A stretch of 64,000 bases of DNA, taken from positions 248,001 to 312,000 of the forward strand of contig JALQBC010000009.1 of NCBI GenBank assembly GCA_023375675.1. The letters are read 5' to 3'. Source of the DNA: Cytospora piceicola. Taxonomy: Eukaryota; Ascomycota; Sordariomycetes; Diaporthales; Cytosporaceae. Shown here piece by piece: positions 46,553-59,695 of this stretch. The position numbers and the translations under genes were made by a program. Numbering within the stretch: position 1 is the stretch's first letter; each line of letters starts with the position of its first letter. The notes beneath the pieces are model-generated. The model saw nothing but the letters and a program-made list of their open reading frames with translations, ran no database searches and was not told the origin of the DNA.

Positions 46553-48171
46553 ATGTGTAATGTCGCAGCGCCTTTCACTACATCACCTACTCCTCCTTTG
46601 AGCCCAGTTGGATTTGGCCCGGATTTCACTATCCCCAGGAGCGGTGCCTCCGGTCCTTTCGGTCTCCCTCCGTCTCCCCCGTCGTCACCTCCGCCGGTAG
46701 CTCCTAGATATGCCCCGCTTGCGCCCGAGGACAGACTAGGAAGCTGCTTGGCTGGATCCCTCCGCCTGGATGGAATCCTAGGTACGGGTGCATACGGAGT
46801 AGTCTACTCGGCCGTCGACGTCTACACCAATATCCGATATGCCGTCAAGACGCTCAGCAAATTCAATGCCGATGGGACACCCTTGGATCAGCGACAAATG
46901 GCCTTCCAAACCAGGGAAATCCGCTTGCACTGGGACGCTTCTGCCCACCCCAACGTTGTGTCCATGTTGAAGATCATCGACGGTCCTGACTGCATCTTTG
47001 TTGTCTTGGAATATTGCCCAGAGGGTGATCTCTTCTTCAATATCACAGAGTGCGGGCAATATGTCGGTAAGGACGATCTTGCCAAGCGGATATTCCTTCA
47101 GATCCTGGACGCTGTAGAATACTGCCACAGCCGGAGGATCTACCACCGTGACCTGAAGCCGGAGAACATTCTCGTCACAGCCCAAGGAGAGACCGTCAAA
47201 CTTGCAGACTTTGGCCTCGCCACTTCTTCAGATCGATCCGATGATTATGGATGTGGCTCGACATTCTACATGTCACCAGGTAAGCCTCTCGCCGGCCCGA
47301 GCAATACGAAGGGCTTCTTTCGAACTCTATCCCCCTTTCAGCAACTAACATTGTCCTTTTCCTTTTGCTTCTAGAATGCTTGGACCATTCATCCCGGAGA
47401 CCTTTCTACTACTGCGCCCCCAATGATGTTTGGAGCCTCGGAGTCATCCTGGTAAACTTGACCTGCGGACGCAACCCATGGAAACAGGCCTCCTATGATG
47501 ACTCAACCTACCGGGCCTTCACCCGGAACCCTGGATTCTTGAAGACCATACTTCCTGTCTCGGATGAGCTGAACGACATTTTGGGAAGTATCTTCACTCG
47601 CGATCCGGAACAGAGGATTACCATGTCCGCGTTGAAGCAGAGGATCCTGTCTTGTCCCCGCTTCACATACACGGAGCAACCAGCTCTGCCCACGCCACCA
47701 CGCTCACCAGAGCCTGTCACAACATACGTTCAGGAGGACGCCGTCGCCGACTCCATGATGTACGAATATGCGCCTTCCCCTGCCGCTTTGGATGATGATT
47801 CTTCAGATGAAGATTCCTCAGATGACGACTCCGTGGACGATACCAGCTCGGATGATGGCTCCCTCGATGGCCTTGATTTTGAGGATCGGCCTGACTTGCC
47901 CGCGGACTTCAAAGCACCAGCACAGACCCAGGCTCCAATGGGCAATTTCGCACAAGCCGAGCCAAGGAACTTGAACATGCCACCACAGTTCAACCCGTAT
48001 TCAGGAGTTATGCCGGAGCCCGTCGCGCCAATCCAGGCCATGCCACAAGCTCCGCAGGGAAACTGCGCCCCGAAGTTTGGCTTCGCCCATTTCTGGGACA
48101 TGTTCCCTCCCATCCCTCACCCTGTACACTTCTACCCTCAGGTTTCATTTCCTGTGTCTGGCTGCTTCTGA
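46553..48171 (+). CDS. Ran1/Pat1-like serine/threonine protein kinase
   Basis: Two exons, 46553-47279 and 47375-48171, 507 residues; the intron splits the Glu codon of the APE-like motif (FYMSP|ECLDH). Start chosen at MCNVAAPFTTSPTPPLSP. The kinase domain has GTGAYGVVYSAVD (Gly loop), YAVKTLSKF (Lys), YHRDLKPENIL (catalytic), DFGLATSSD (DFG), GCGSTFYMSPE and DVWSLGVILVNLTCGRNPW. It resembles Ran1/Pat1 and the Sks1/Vhs1 kinases, which in yeasts restrain meiosis or respond to nutrients. The C-terminal ~190 residues are low-complexity, with Asp/Ser runs (DDDSSDEDSSDDDS) then Pro/Gln/Met-rich sequence. All catalytic residues are present. It stands alone in about 20 kb of gene-poor DNA. Confidence 0.88.
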
Positions 48172-51100
48172 GCTTTATTCGGTCTCAAGGCTGAGTAAGC
48201 CCCGAGCCGGCCAATATGGGTATCGAAACTTGAATCCAGTATTATTGGGCCGCACTTGAGCTGTCCACTGGAACCATTTCTGGCCATCATCCACATTATA
48301 CACATATCACGATATCAGGACCCGCAATATACAATTGCAACAAAACAAAAACAAAGGAAAATATACCAAAATCACGGATTGGGGAAAAAGCGACAAAATG
48401 ATGAATCCCGGAATCGGAATCCCACGGACCAGGAAAACGGAACTATTTTTTCTTTTTTTTGCTGCAACAGCAATGTACAATGTATCTCTAATTTTATGGG
48501 GGGCTTTCTTTGGTTTTTCAACTGTTTTCAGCAAGGAGTTGGGGTGGGAACCAAGGAGAAAGGGGGAGGTTTTTACAAGATGTGATGACGAAGGTCGAAG
48601 GCGCTTCGAGAGTCAAGGTGCGAAAAGACTCTCCGGGGCACGTTGTGAGCAGGATTTTACCGGCGCACAGGAACCAGCGCGGAGTTATCGAACACCCATC
48701 AGGAACGTATGGACTTTATTGTCCATTCCAGGGGCCTTTTTTGGAACTGCAACCTTTCCGGATCGCTTTTCTTTCAACGGCGAAAACAGATCAACATGAT
48801 CACAGTGGATCTGGATGATACCCACTCTCGTTTCTTGTCACCATTATTTGGAAGGCTGTGTTGATTACAGGCATGCAAAGGGGACCGGGAAGATATGAGA
48901 AACGGGAATGTTCCGAGGTCTTAGAGATTTCTGGGCTGAGAGCCCGAACATGTTTCAGAGCCGCTCACGCGGTTCGCACGATATACGTTTATTTCGCTCG
49001 ACACGGAGGCAACTGCCCATCGCTTGGTGATGGCATTGCATTCCAGAGACGAAGGGATTCGCGAGCTCGAAAGCTTCGCTCCCAAACCCAATACAAAAAA
49101 ATCACCACGTTTTGTAAACACAAAGCAGAGTCTTTACAGCTTCCGTCAAGCAAGTGTGGTTTGTCTTAGCAGTGATATGGAATGTGAGAACATTCTGCGG
49201 GCAAGTGTCTGCCGGTGACTGAAGTGGTGCAGGAATATCTGCTCGCCATGCTTTGTTCCAAGTTGGAAACGGCGAGGACAATTCCAAGGGGATTGACGCC
49301 CTTCCCCATGGACCAAGACATTACCATTTCATCCACATGTGCAAGCATCGTCATCTGTCACACCCAACTTAGCGAGCTGCCGGATCTCGAGAAGACTGTA
49401 ATGAAGACCTGGACAGCCAGTAGGGTGCCTGTCATGTTACATGTTGATGACGCCCACGCCCTTGGCGCCCCTTCGCACGCCCCCCTCTTCTCCAAAACGA
49501 CCTTCTTCAACAAAACATCCGGTTGTCAAAAGCCATTGGCAGGGTCAAGGTTACCGAATCCATCCAAGATGCGTGCCTCGGTACATAGAACAACCTTCCA
49601 ACCTCCCTTTCGTTTCTTCTTCTCTCCACGACTACTGCAAATTGCCTGCACAATCCTGGCCATCTACATAGACTACAGCCATGCTGATGCACATCGAAGA
49701 TGATGGATGCAGCGTTCATGAAACCCCGTGAGCCACTCCCGTCGCGGGCCAACACACCCTCTCACATGCGGTAGGGGCCCTGTATTCGCGGGGAGGGCTG
49801 ATTGGCTGTGGGCCCTTGCGCCGCGTTCGCCCTGCTTTTTTGTGTTTCGTGCAGCGTGGAGGAGTAATAATAATAATCATAAAAAAACACCAAGCAAAGC
49901 CGCATGCTAGGATGGACGTTGCACTCCTCCTGCATGTTCGTGCACGTCCAAAGGTCCCAGGGAAAAAGAAAACGGCGCAGTTGGGCTTCCTCCCCTTCCT
50001 CCCCTTCTAACCCCCCAACCCAATAATCTACACATCTACGGGTTACTAATCTATCGTGGACAGCATTCATTGCTTGTCAGATTTTCTGTGCCGTGTGTCA
50101 GACTGTCATGATTTCCGGTGATGGGGGCACGAGGATCTCTGCATGTGAGACTGGTGAGCGGGTGGAACTTGGTTGACTGTATACACAGTAGGCCATCTGA
50201 TTTCCCTGGGGCGCTTGTGCAATTCCCTCCCCCGGTACTGTTTTACGTATTGAATCACGGCTTGATGGTGTGCGAGAACTGCTGTTGTGATCACTATCAC
50301 TTTCCTGCATTTGCTGCTCGACTCCGCCGTCCTGGATATCATCTATTTTGCCCCGTATGCTGGCATGTGTAATCTCGCCCTGCAGCCCTGGCGCACATCA
50401 CCAGCCAATATGTTACTATTCTGGGCAACTATCTGATCGCGTTTGCTTTAGTAGAAACCAGCAGCAAAGAGTCTCGGGGATCAGCACGGTGACCGTGCTG
50501 GATTGGGTCATCGAAACGGCAATATGTATGTAGGTGTGTATGTATGTACTCAAGTATGTGGTTATGTGTTATGCTATTGCCTTTGACTCTTTGTTTTTTG
50601 CAGCCGGGCTGATGATGCATCAGAAGTTTTCGGTCTTTCATGTCATTATTTTTTTCTCTCTCTTTTTGGGGGGTTTTTTTTCTCTCTTCTTTTTTTCTTC
50701 CCTTCCTTTTTCTTGCATTTTCTCTCTCTCAGATGCCGATGCGAATGAGTAGTTCTTGTCGGTACATAATCTGGGATATTTAATAATCTGACCACCCGGT
50801 GTGAAGGAGGAGAAGAAGGAGAAGACGGGAAAATCCCAACCAGAAACGACATGAGTTGTCATATCGCGAGACTGCCCCTTTCCCGTTTGAGGTTCCTGCA
50901 TTGGGGGAGGCGACATTTAGACGTACGGATTTACTGCGGTGTTCTCCCTGATTCGTCCCTTGTGCTCGAGTCCTCTCTCGTTGTTCTCAGATGTGACAGT
51001 TCGATCTCTTGCATGGATTCACAGCAGTTCAGGATGGATGGGCAAAGGCCTGCCGAGTCAGCCACAACAGCATTACCTACCTCCATATGTCAGGGTAGAG

Positions 51101-51200
51101 CGCGCCACTTCACTTTCTCCGCTTCCTTTCCTCAGCCTATTAAGCACCTACATAGGCCTGATAGGTATGTATCAGCATGTCAGCAAGTCACCATTTCTGA
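48172..51200. other. gene desert after the kinase, no gene recognised
   Basis: About 3 kb with only short, motif-free frames. T/C-rich tract at about 50640-50735. No RNA gene identified. Confidence 0.5.
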
Positions 51201-51218
51201 TGATAATTTGCAGCACGT

Positions 51219-51292
51219 ATACATACATACATGCATACATGCTTACATACTTACTTCCTTCCATACTTCCATACTTACATACTTACATACAT
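51219..51292. repeat. ACATACTT/CATA-rich microsatellite
   Basis: About 75 bp of degenerate CATA, TGCATA and ACTT units. Confidence 0.8.
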
Positions 51293-51468
51293 AGTAGACA
51301 ACAGCACAAATGGCACTGGCCCCCAGTGGCGGATGGCCCGTTACATGCCTAGCTCCGTTCTTCCAAGTCGTCGTCCCTCTTCGTCGCGCGACCTTGCGAG
51401 TTCTTCGCTGGCACCTCATCACGGTATTACCTGGCAGAGACATGGCTTCAAGATGGCTTGCATTAGTC

Positions 51469-51485
51469 GGGGGGGGGGGGGGGGG
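51469..51485. repeat. G17 homopolymer
   Basis: Uninterrupted run of about 17 G. Length could vary between individuals or be an assembly artefact. Confidence 0.85.
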
Positions 51486-53340
51486 CGACCACACCAGACA
51501 ACGTGAGGGAAAAGCTGGGGAGCTTCACCGTTTGACAACGATGTTCCTTGCTTACAGAGAGTTCTACATACTAGTCTGCAGGACTGTGTGTGCACTTCTG
51601 TATTCTGTCTCGACCCGGATCGGGCCAATGCTTGGCTCTTCTCGAAGACAGACCTTCCCTGTGGCTGGTCAGCCCTGGGCAAATCACCACTCGTGTGTGC
51701 CACATCGCACAAGTACATACGTACATACACCTCTGAACTGCCATCTGGCATCGGCCCTCTCCTGGTGGAGAGCCGCCCCAGCCCACATCTCGTGGGTGGA
51801 GCGGGCACAGATGGAGCCCACATCTGCACGTTGCTTTTGAATCGGGGAACACGGGCCAGCTTGCGTTCTTTTCTGGGGGGTCCACGAGGGCCGGAGGGGT
51901 CGTGACAGCACCTCTTTGGCGGTGAGTAACCTCTTCGAACCTGGAAGCGTTCCCGAGACTTGGTAGGAGGGGGATCCCAAAGAGGTCCAGACCCTTCGAC
52001 ACGGGCCTTCGAGAGCCTGCCAGAGCATCGTGGGTTTTTTTGGCCCACTCCGGGAGTTGGCACCTCAGGCACCTGCAGCAGAGGGAACCGCAGGATGGAT
52101 CTCATGGGGCCCAAACTGGATCTTCCCTGTGCTTCCCCTCCAGCCCTCGAGGCTGCTGCTCCCCCTCCTCCATCTCCCCTGCCCGCCTCATCAATCACGA
52201 TTGCCAAAAGCCTACTGTGCCGGACTGTGTGGGAATCCCCTTGTGGGTTGGGGGAGAGACTTGTCTGCCCTCTCTCACTCGCCCTCCGCCGGTGGCCCCC
52301 CCCCTTTTTTTTTGTTGTTGTTGTTACCGTATTGTTGCCCTTCCATTCTTTCCCAACACGCGCCCCCGGCGTCCTTGTGCCTCGCTGGCTCTTTGCGAAC
52401 CGTGGAGCCCCCGCCCGCTGGCCTCTGCCCCGGCAAGGGCAGAGTCACTCCTGGGAGGGGTTGATGTTGTGCGGTGTGTCGTCCTGCCTGGGGGCATCAC
52501 CGCACAACCGCCCATCCGCCAGCACAGCAACAGCACACAGCGCGCGGCACACAGCAGGCCTGCCCGCCCCTCCTAGACCGACCAAGCAGCCCGGTTAGCC
52601 CACCGTCCCCGCGGGAGTCGCTAGCGGCTTCTCTGCGTCGTCGAGATGGAGAGGAAGACTGCTCGATGGCCCCTCGTGCCCCATCGGGGCCATGTCATCG
52701 CCGCGGCTGTCGCAAGGAGACAATCGTCTTGTCTGGTCTGAGGTCCGGAAGGAGGGGAGGGGGGGGGCGGCTGGGCGGTGGAGCGCCCTGCCACGACGAC
52801 CGGCCGACCGTCTGCTCCAGGCGCCTGACGTGGACGAAGTCGTCTGCGGTCCCCGAGGCTGGGTCCCATCCGTGCCTGACAGGCCCGGCTAATTTTGGTT
52901 GAGGAGCGGGCCTCGAACCTCGGCTCCGCGCGCTTGCCTTTGTGTTTTTTTTCCCCTTCTCTCTTTCTTCCTGTAGATCCAGAGAGACGCGGGTGCACGT
53001 CCTAGCCGGCCATATGGGCCCCGCCCCGCCCCCCTCATGCCAGAAAGCTTCGGAAGCATGACTGACCATCATATGTAGGCATGCCAGCGCACAATGAATG
53101 CCGGGGAGGAGGGGGATGTGCAGGCACACATTGGGCACGAGTGGATACGACCGGCTGGCTGGCCGGAGCCTCGAATTAGCTGCCCGGCCTTGTCTCGGCG
53201 GTGGTGGTGCCTGACTGCACGATATGAGGGGACGAACGTGAAAGAGTTTTTCCTGGCTATAGAGCTGGTATTGGTAATCCTCATGAGGTCAGACGCGTTC
53301 ACTTGTGTCATGGAGGCTCGGGAGAAGTACCGACCTCGTT
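51486..53340. other. GC-rich desert segment with spurious long frames
   Basis: GC-rich DNA with overlapping long frames on both strands (one of 262 codons, minus strand 51419-52207). All are low-complexity, Pro/Arg/Gly-rich and motif-free, as expected when stop codons are rare. I do not regard them as genes. Confidence 0.55.
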
Positions 53341-56113
53341 CCAAATCAGTTGAGGTCTGAGTGAGGCTCGAGATTGAGTATTACATGACCCTCAATAGAA
53401 TGGGACACACTGCACAGAACATGATAATCAATTCCACTATGTAATTGCGTAAACCCGTGGACTGTGACGTAGATTGCATAGAAGGACATCACCTGCCTTT
53501 TCGATATATCTTTGCATGATGATAACATGACTATGACAGCCCATCCATTAATGCTGGCCAAACCCCAGAGGCGACCAAGGAGTGACTGTCAGCAAGCACT
53601 TTCAAGATAGCATTAGTGACGCAAGTGAAGCTGTGAGGATATTTTCCAAACGATGGATTGGTGCGAGAGCCTTGTATGAACCAGGTGATGATCATGTGTT
53701 GTTGTTGATCCCACATATCGCGAAAAGTTGTCAAGAAATAGACATTGTTCTCGCTGAAGATCAAGGCTACTCATTAAATCAGGCTCTGGGCATATGAAGA
53801 CCCCGTTCTTCCCATAATATCGTAGAAAGAGAACGATATTGCGATGACTAATAAACCGCCAACACGAGACATGCCGTCCGAAGTAGTAACCGTGCGTCCA
53901 ACTCCTCAGCCTTGTGGTTGCTGGTCAACGAGGCTTTGCAGCATACAGTACCTACCTACTTAAAGGCAGTCACATTAATCGAGGACAAAGGTCACTGGGT
54001 CCAACTGTCCTCAGCTGTAACCGGTTTTACAACCCAACATCACATCTCTATCTCCGGTTCACTGCCGCGACTCAGCTGCATAGTACACCTTAAACACAGA
54101 CTAACCATAAGTAGACCCTATTCATATTCAAGTATCATCCTATATTCCAAACATCTAGATGGTACTTAAGTACTTTCTCCCAGCATAACTCTCGATTGTA
54201 ACCATACTGCTAGGTAACAACAGCTGCTGCCAGCAGGAGCTATCTATCTCCTTGCTTCTTCTTCGTGAACATTGTTCGATGCTGTTTGCTGCGACGTACC
54301 CTCCACTACCAAAATTTTTCAAAGCTGACAAATACCATAAGAAGCCCTAGATAGAAAGTCAGTGACTATTTGTAGCAGCAGTCTCTGACCGCTTGCCACT
54401 TGTTTATGTCTGAGAGCATGGAGGCCTCGGCAACATTCGGTTGTTGCCTTATAAGCAAGAGGCAAATCGTGCACGACCTGCCGCTAACACTCGAGCGTGA
54501 ACCTCCGGTTGCTATAAACACTACCAGGAAGTGAGTCCAAGTGTAAGGACTTCAAGTGTGTGTATTGTGTTGGTTTGTTTGTCTGTTATTGAGGTACGAC
54601 GATGACTTTAAATAGCCCCAAAACCTGGCCTGCCAGGTTCCTCCCTAATGACAACAAGACTATTGTGTGTAACTAAACACTAACAAGGCCACGTGTTGTG
54701 GTCTGTGAGTTACGAAGCCGGCGGAGATGGAGATGGTTTTAGCCTCACCAAGCGGAACATTGGATCTCTTCGCTCGGTTCAAGTTTCTCGGGTAGTTCAT
54801 ACTAGGCATCAAGATATATAACTTGAATCTCTCTCCCTCGGCTTCTAGTGCCATCTTTATCACATCCTCGGATATGAAAACAAGCTCCGAAAAGCTGACA
54901 GTATAAATACGTTGGATGCTGCTGGTGACTGTCTCTGTTCAGAGTTTTATGATCTGTTCCAGGTTGTTATCCTTCTTCATCTAGATTTTGATACACTTCT
55001 CTCCCCCTTTCAAGCCTCTCATGTTTCTTTCTCCTTGCCTCGTCTTCCGACTTCGAAAGCACTCGAATTGCAGCACCCAGCCCAATGCTGAGGCCATGGT
55101 TGGGTTAGATGTAGTAATGAAGTCTTGGCTGTACATGACAGTATCGATGGTCTTTCATGGAGGACGGCGCCAAATGACTGACAGTTAGTACTTAGGCAAT
55201 TTCGATTGATATAACTATGTACCATGTATGTATTCTAGCTTGCTGCTGGATATGATTGCCGTGTGAAGATAGCCCTGTACACCCATGATTGAAAACATAC
55301 ATCGTATCAGCCAAACGCTTTAGCTTCAGCCTTTCCCAGCGAGTGAGTCGGCTGTAAATCTGGTCAGCCTTGCCTGAGCATGCCATATTGCCATGCAGGT
55401 GCTTGTATATTGTGATATAAAGGTTCGTTGGATTTTTCTACAACCGTTGACCATCGTCTATGGTTCCTCACGTGGTGTGGTAGAGATACCAGCCATCCTC
55501 AATTTTCACCATCCCTGGAGATGATGTGAATATCACAAATGCAATGATTGCAGGAGTGAAACATCAAGTATCCTTGAGATTGAAAAGGAGGCAATAACAA
55601 GGGCCAGGGCACAAACGCGAAGTTTGTGGGAAAGGTCCAATCACGAATTTTGAACTATAGATTCGATATCTGTCCTACCCACCTAGGTAGTTGAGATCTC
55701 ATCGATGCGTTGTCCAGATGTCCAGATTTACGGTTGTAGACTATGAGGTCAAGAGTAAATCAGTCAGACCCAACCCCCTATCCTAGCTACGCACGCCCTG
55801 TCATTTTGATACGAATATCACTATGAAATCTTCCAACAAGAGCCGTCGAATTATTAGTGGGGGTCTGTTATGGTCTTTTATCTATGCGCTGGAGACTAGT
55901 CGCCGACATACCATGGCGAGAATATAAAGAAAGACTCCCTCACTATCACCATATACTTTCCCCATTTTCGGACCCTCCAGGGCTCTTGACATTTCTCTTC
56001 CTCAACGTGAACAATATCCGGTAGTATATATATATACCTAGGTAACCTCTTCATCACCTTCTCGCTATAGACGATGTATCAGAGGTAAAGAGACGAGTAC
56101 CAACAATGCACAC
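53341..56113. other. gene desert, no gene recognised
   Basis: About 2.8 kb of moderately AT-rich intergenic sequence. A TACCTAGGTA palindrome lies at 56035. No coding signal of note. Confidence 0.5.
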
Positions 56114-57646
56114 TTAGGTATCTGATGATGATCCGTCAGTTGGCTCGTCGTCGAGGAGCACATCATACATCAGCTACAACAACAAAACCAAGTCTAAGAC
56201 CATCCATGGTATGCTTCAGTTGGCTCGGTGGCTTGTCTCGATGCCACTGACACCGGCACTGTACGCCATCCGCCCAAGCTTTAAGGGCTCGAGCAGGAGT
56301 CAAAGATTGTTCGTGAGCAACGAGCGCAGAAATCAAGCATAGCACAAAGACCTTGATTGTGAAGATCGTATTGACGTTCGATCAGAGTCATGCCCCCGGC
56401 CTCAAAGGTGCAATAACGGACCACGCCCTGCAAAGTGCAACATCTGCAAAGTTTCCGGGACCATAGGTATGGCACACACGGTACCATTGTTGTCCTACCA
56501 TGTTAGCCTCCATAGACCAGAATCGTGCCATCATAGATAAGACGCTGCCGCGTGTAAGGCGCCCGTGACCAGCGCGACGACGCATGTCGCGTATCGGGGG
56601 GACGCGTTGGAGAGCTGGCAGTATGACACGAGGAGGAAGGTCCTGCCTAGCCCGTGGAGAAAGCTGCCCGTGATGTAGGCACCATAAGCACTCGAGCGCC
56701 TCGTGATTGCTTTTCCACTGAGCTACGAAGGTAGTCATCGCCATCACCCCCCTAGAATGACTCAACGTACAGTCACGAGTGACCATCATCGCCACGGCGA
56801 CCCAAGCTGTCGCCGCCATCAAAACGAAGGCCGTATAACGGCACGACCCGGCGTCGCTGTAGACAGATTTCTATAAGCCCACTAGGGGAAGGACAATGTA
56901 GACACGGGTCAATTTGTAGATGCCACCATGATGGAATGCGCCTGTTGCCTGGCACATATCAGCAAAGCCTTCTTGACAAAGGGCAAGAATTGACAACCCC
57001 TCGAACGCAAAAGAGCGAACTGAGAACAATAACAAAACCAATCAGAATCAATACACAAAGAAAGGACCCCCCCGAGGGAGGTTGGAAGATCAATGTTCTC
57101 AAAGGCTCCTCAACACCTTTCCGACTTCCCAATCTGCTAAGGTCTCAGCCTGGTCTCCTTGAGGCCCAAGTTGAGTACCTGACTGCTGCTCCCAATACTG
57201 GCAGTCGGCACTCACCGACGTGTGTAGCCGAACTCATTTCCAACACGTTTTCATCATTTATGAACCCAACAGTAAGTTGCTTCAGTACTACGAGCAAGAA
57301 GCCTCGGACTTTTTATTCTTGACGAGGCACATGGTTTTTCCGGTCTTACGATAACAAAAGGGTGCGAGAGCTCGCAGATATTGGGAGACCATATAGGAGG
57401 AACGAAATCTGAGCTGGTGTCAGCCCTTTCAAGAGATGGAGCAGCCCATACAGGCGCTCCGAGTCCCAGATAGACGAAGGGGAGGCCAAAGGCGGTCATG
57501 GGACGGTCCACTAGGACTGTACACCTCAAGAAAGATGGTGAGATGATTTCACTGCAGGCTTTCACGATGGTATTGTCAGCTTTTAGATAGTGGCAAGTGA
57601 AGGCTGAGGAAACGAAACAAAAGAGGACCAAGTAGAGATGAGGCAA
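56114..57646 (-). other. possible multi-exon membrane-protein gene or its remnant
   Basis: Protein-like segments on the minus strand can be read in order but not joined cleanly: MTAFGLPFVYLGLGAPVW (near 57500), a hydrophobic YTAFVLMAATAWVAVAMM (near 56800), AYITGSFLHGLGRTFLLVSY (near 56680) and TCVVALVTGALHAAASYL (near 56585). A convincing last pair follows: GGMTLIERQYDLHNQ joined to ALKAWADG, then LMYDVLLDDEPTDGSSSDT and TAA at 56116-56114, with intron-like gaps of about 64 and 91 nt. Several other junctions lack good donor sites. This could be a real unrecognised multi-TM gene, a decayed one, or chance. Confidence 0.27.
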
Positions 57647-58727
57647 GAATGAAGAAGAACGAGCACATGGGAGGCCGTTTAACTGACACCCAGGGGGACG
57701 GAAGAGGGCGGAGAGAACGTTGAAAGAAGGAGACTAGTTGACTTTTGCCAACTTTTCGGGACTATAGTCCTGACTTTTTCCAAGTCACCGTTGGACAAAA
57801 ATCCGACGGAACGAGTTCACCCCGAGCCTTGGTTCTGCACTTACTTTCCATACGCCAGGCGAGGGACCGCCCGTTCCCTGCACTGTCCACTTATGCACAA
57901 GGTGGCCGATGCTAGAATGGCTTGTTGGAATAGTAGTGACCGTAGAACGTAGGTACTGATAGGCCCAGGAAAGACTCACCGGTGGGTGATTTCTAGACCT
58001 AGGCACTGATTTTATAAGTTGATATATTCAGTGTCAGTACAACCAAGACGCGTGAAGGTTGGAGCAGTCTTGTGGGTCTGACGTGGTATGGTCACCAGCA
58101 ATGCACCAAGACCAGGGCCATTCTCCGCTTCAGCCTCGTTGTACCGCCATCTTCTGTAAGGCATGTGGAGCTGGCTTCCCACCGAGTGGCCGTATTTGAA
58201 TACCCGCAGTCGCGACAGGTAGTACGTTCGGCAGGGCAGGTAAAGTTGCCAGTGTACTGCTTGGTTGATATGCCTTCTCGAGCTACTGCTGGGGTCGTCG
58301 TGTCCACGTCCTATGGCATGTTAAGAAGCCTGGGGAAAGGGGCGGGCCTTCAGCATATGGGAAAACGTTTGGATGGTGCGGTAAGGGTGTTCAATTATCA
58401 CTAGCAACGTTAACAAGTCTCTGAAGAGGGAGTAGTGTTAGCCCAGGATGAGTTACAAGAAGACAAACACAACAGAACACGTTGAACGTAAATGCACTTC
58501 TTGATGACAGTCTCTACGGACTGTTGCGATGAGGCTTGCTAGCCCCGGGCCCCTGCCAAACCAGACATGACCCTCACTTTGCATTGACACATGTGCAATG
58601 TGAAATGACGGTGCCGCCAGTGACTCCATCCGAAAGAAAAGACAGTAATGCTCGAACACGCGATCCACGTTGAGGTGTACTCACCATCACTGGTCCAAGG
58701 TCTTAATCCATACTTGTCTCGAGCCCC
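57647..58727. other. intergenic, nothing recognised
   Basis: About 1.1 kb with short motif-free frames, downstream of the SAC3/PCI-like gene. Confidence 0.5.
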
Positions 58728-59695
58728 TCACGAACGTCCTTTGATACTCCGAATAACGACCTTGGTGCCGTCAGAGTGCCAACCGACGCCGTCCTTCTCT
58801 ACCAGCTCCAAGAATGTTGCGCCGGTGGCCTTCTCGAGAAACTCTGCGTCGACAGAGAGGTAGGCCCGGCCAAAGCACTTGAGCGTATGGTGTCTCATGC
58901 TATCCTCGCAGAACTCTAGGAACTTTGCTTTGTGGCCGTCGACACTTCTCCGAACCCTGCCGAACGTGATGAAGTCGTCACATACCAGAGCCCTCAATAC
59001 AGAATCTACCTTTGCGTCGCGCAGCTTGAACCGGTTGCGCAATGCAAAGGCGCCGGCCAAGTCGCCCCGTCGGCAGGCAGCGTCGAGCACGAGGTAGCCA
59101 GTGACTTCGCGCAGCTCAAAGCTGGTAAGGGGGTGCTTTGGATGGATGGTGCGCAAAAGGTGCAGGATGGCTGGGTGGTAGCTCTCGGAATGCTTCACGA
59201 GGACGGCAGTACGGACGCTGAACAGGTAGGCCTGAGTGGCGAAGTCATCAATCCGGTTGGAAGCTACGATGCCCTCGCGAAGCTTGCGCAAAGCCATCAG
59301 TACGGCCGACAAATCCTTGGTGCCGGTCGGAGCTGGGAAGAAAGGCGCGGAGGAAGCTGTTGATGGCGTGGTGGCAGAAGTGACGGAGATGTCGGTCCCA
59401 GACGAACCAGCTCTTTCTTCACTCAAGGAGAGCGAGGCGAACTTTTCCAGGAGAGCATCCCGATCGCCGGCGTCAGAGCAGAAGCTGAGATACCTCTCGA
59501 CGATCTTGGTATAATAGCGTTCTTGTGTCTTGTGGTCAAGCAGTCTGGGACAGTTCAGCGACATGAACTACGACTGTGGTAATGATGCATCACCTACCTT
59601 GTCTCTCCCTTAGAGGGCAGGCCCATACTCTCGAGAGGATCCAGATCGACTGGTTTGAGACGTTGCCATGGCCCCGCTGGGCCTCTTGGGGGCAT
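58728..59695 (-). CDS. SAC3/GANP-PCI family protein (CSN8/PSMD8-like fold)
   Basis: Two exons, 59695-59598 and 59544-58728, 304 residues; the 53-nt intron splits an Arg codon (GETR|LLDHK). Starts MPPRGPAGPWQRLKPVDLDP. After a Ser/Thr-rich linker (about 75-110) comes a helical core: LSAVLMALRKLREGIVAS, YHPAILHLLRTIHPKHPLTS, LREVTGYLVLDAACRRGDL, ALRNRFKL and DSMRHHTLKCFGRAYLSVD. It ends with a winged-helix-like part (GVGWHSDGTKVVIRSIK). This is the small SAC3/GANP-type architecture, related to proteasome lid Rpn12 and COP9 Csn8. Larger SAC3 proteins act in mRNA export; the role of this short fungal form is not established. Divergent from the SDR gene at 60502. Confidence 0.78.

Noticed and set aside
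51419..52207. 262-codon minus-strand frame in GC-rich DNA
   Set aside because: Low-complexity, Arg/Pro/Gly-rich, no domain motif, and frames on the other strand overlap it with equal length; typical of stop-poor GC-rich DNA.
52890..52925. B-box-like GGTTCGAGGCC on the minus strand
   Set aside because: No A box upstream and no acceptor stem; not a tRNA gene.
56700..56760. tRNA A-box-like TAGCTCAGTGG on the minus strand
   Set aside because: No B box (GGTTCGANNCC) at the right distance and no cloverleaf pairing; chance match.
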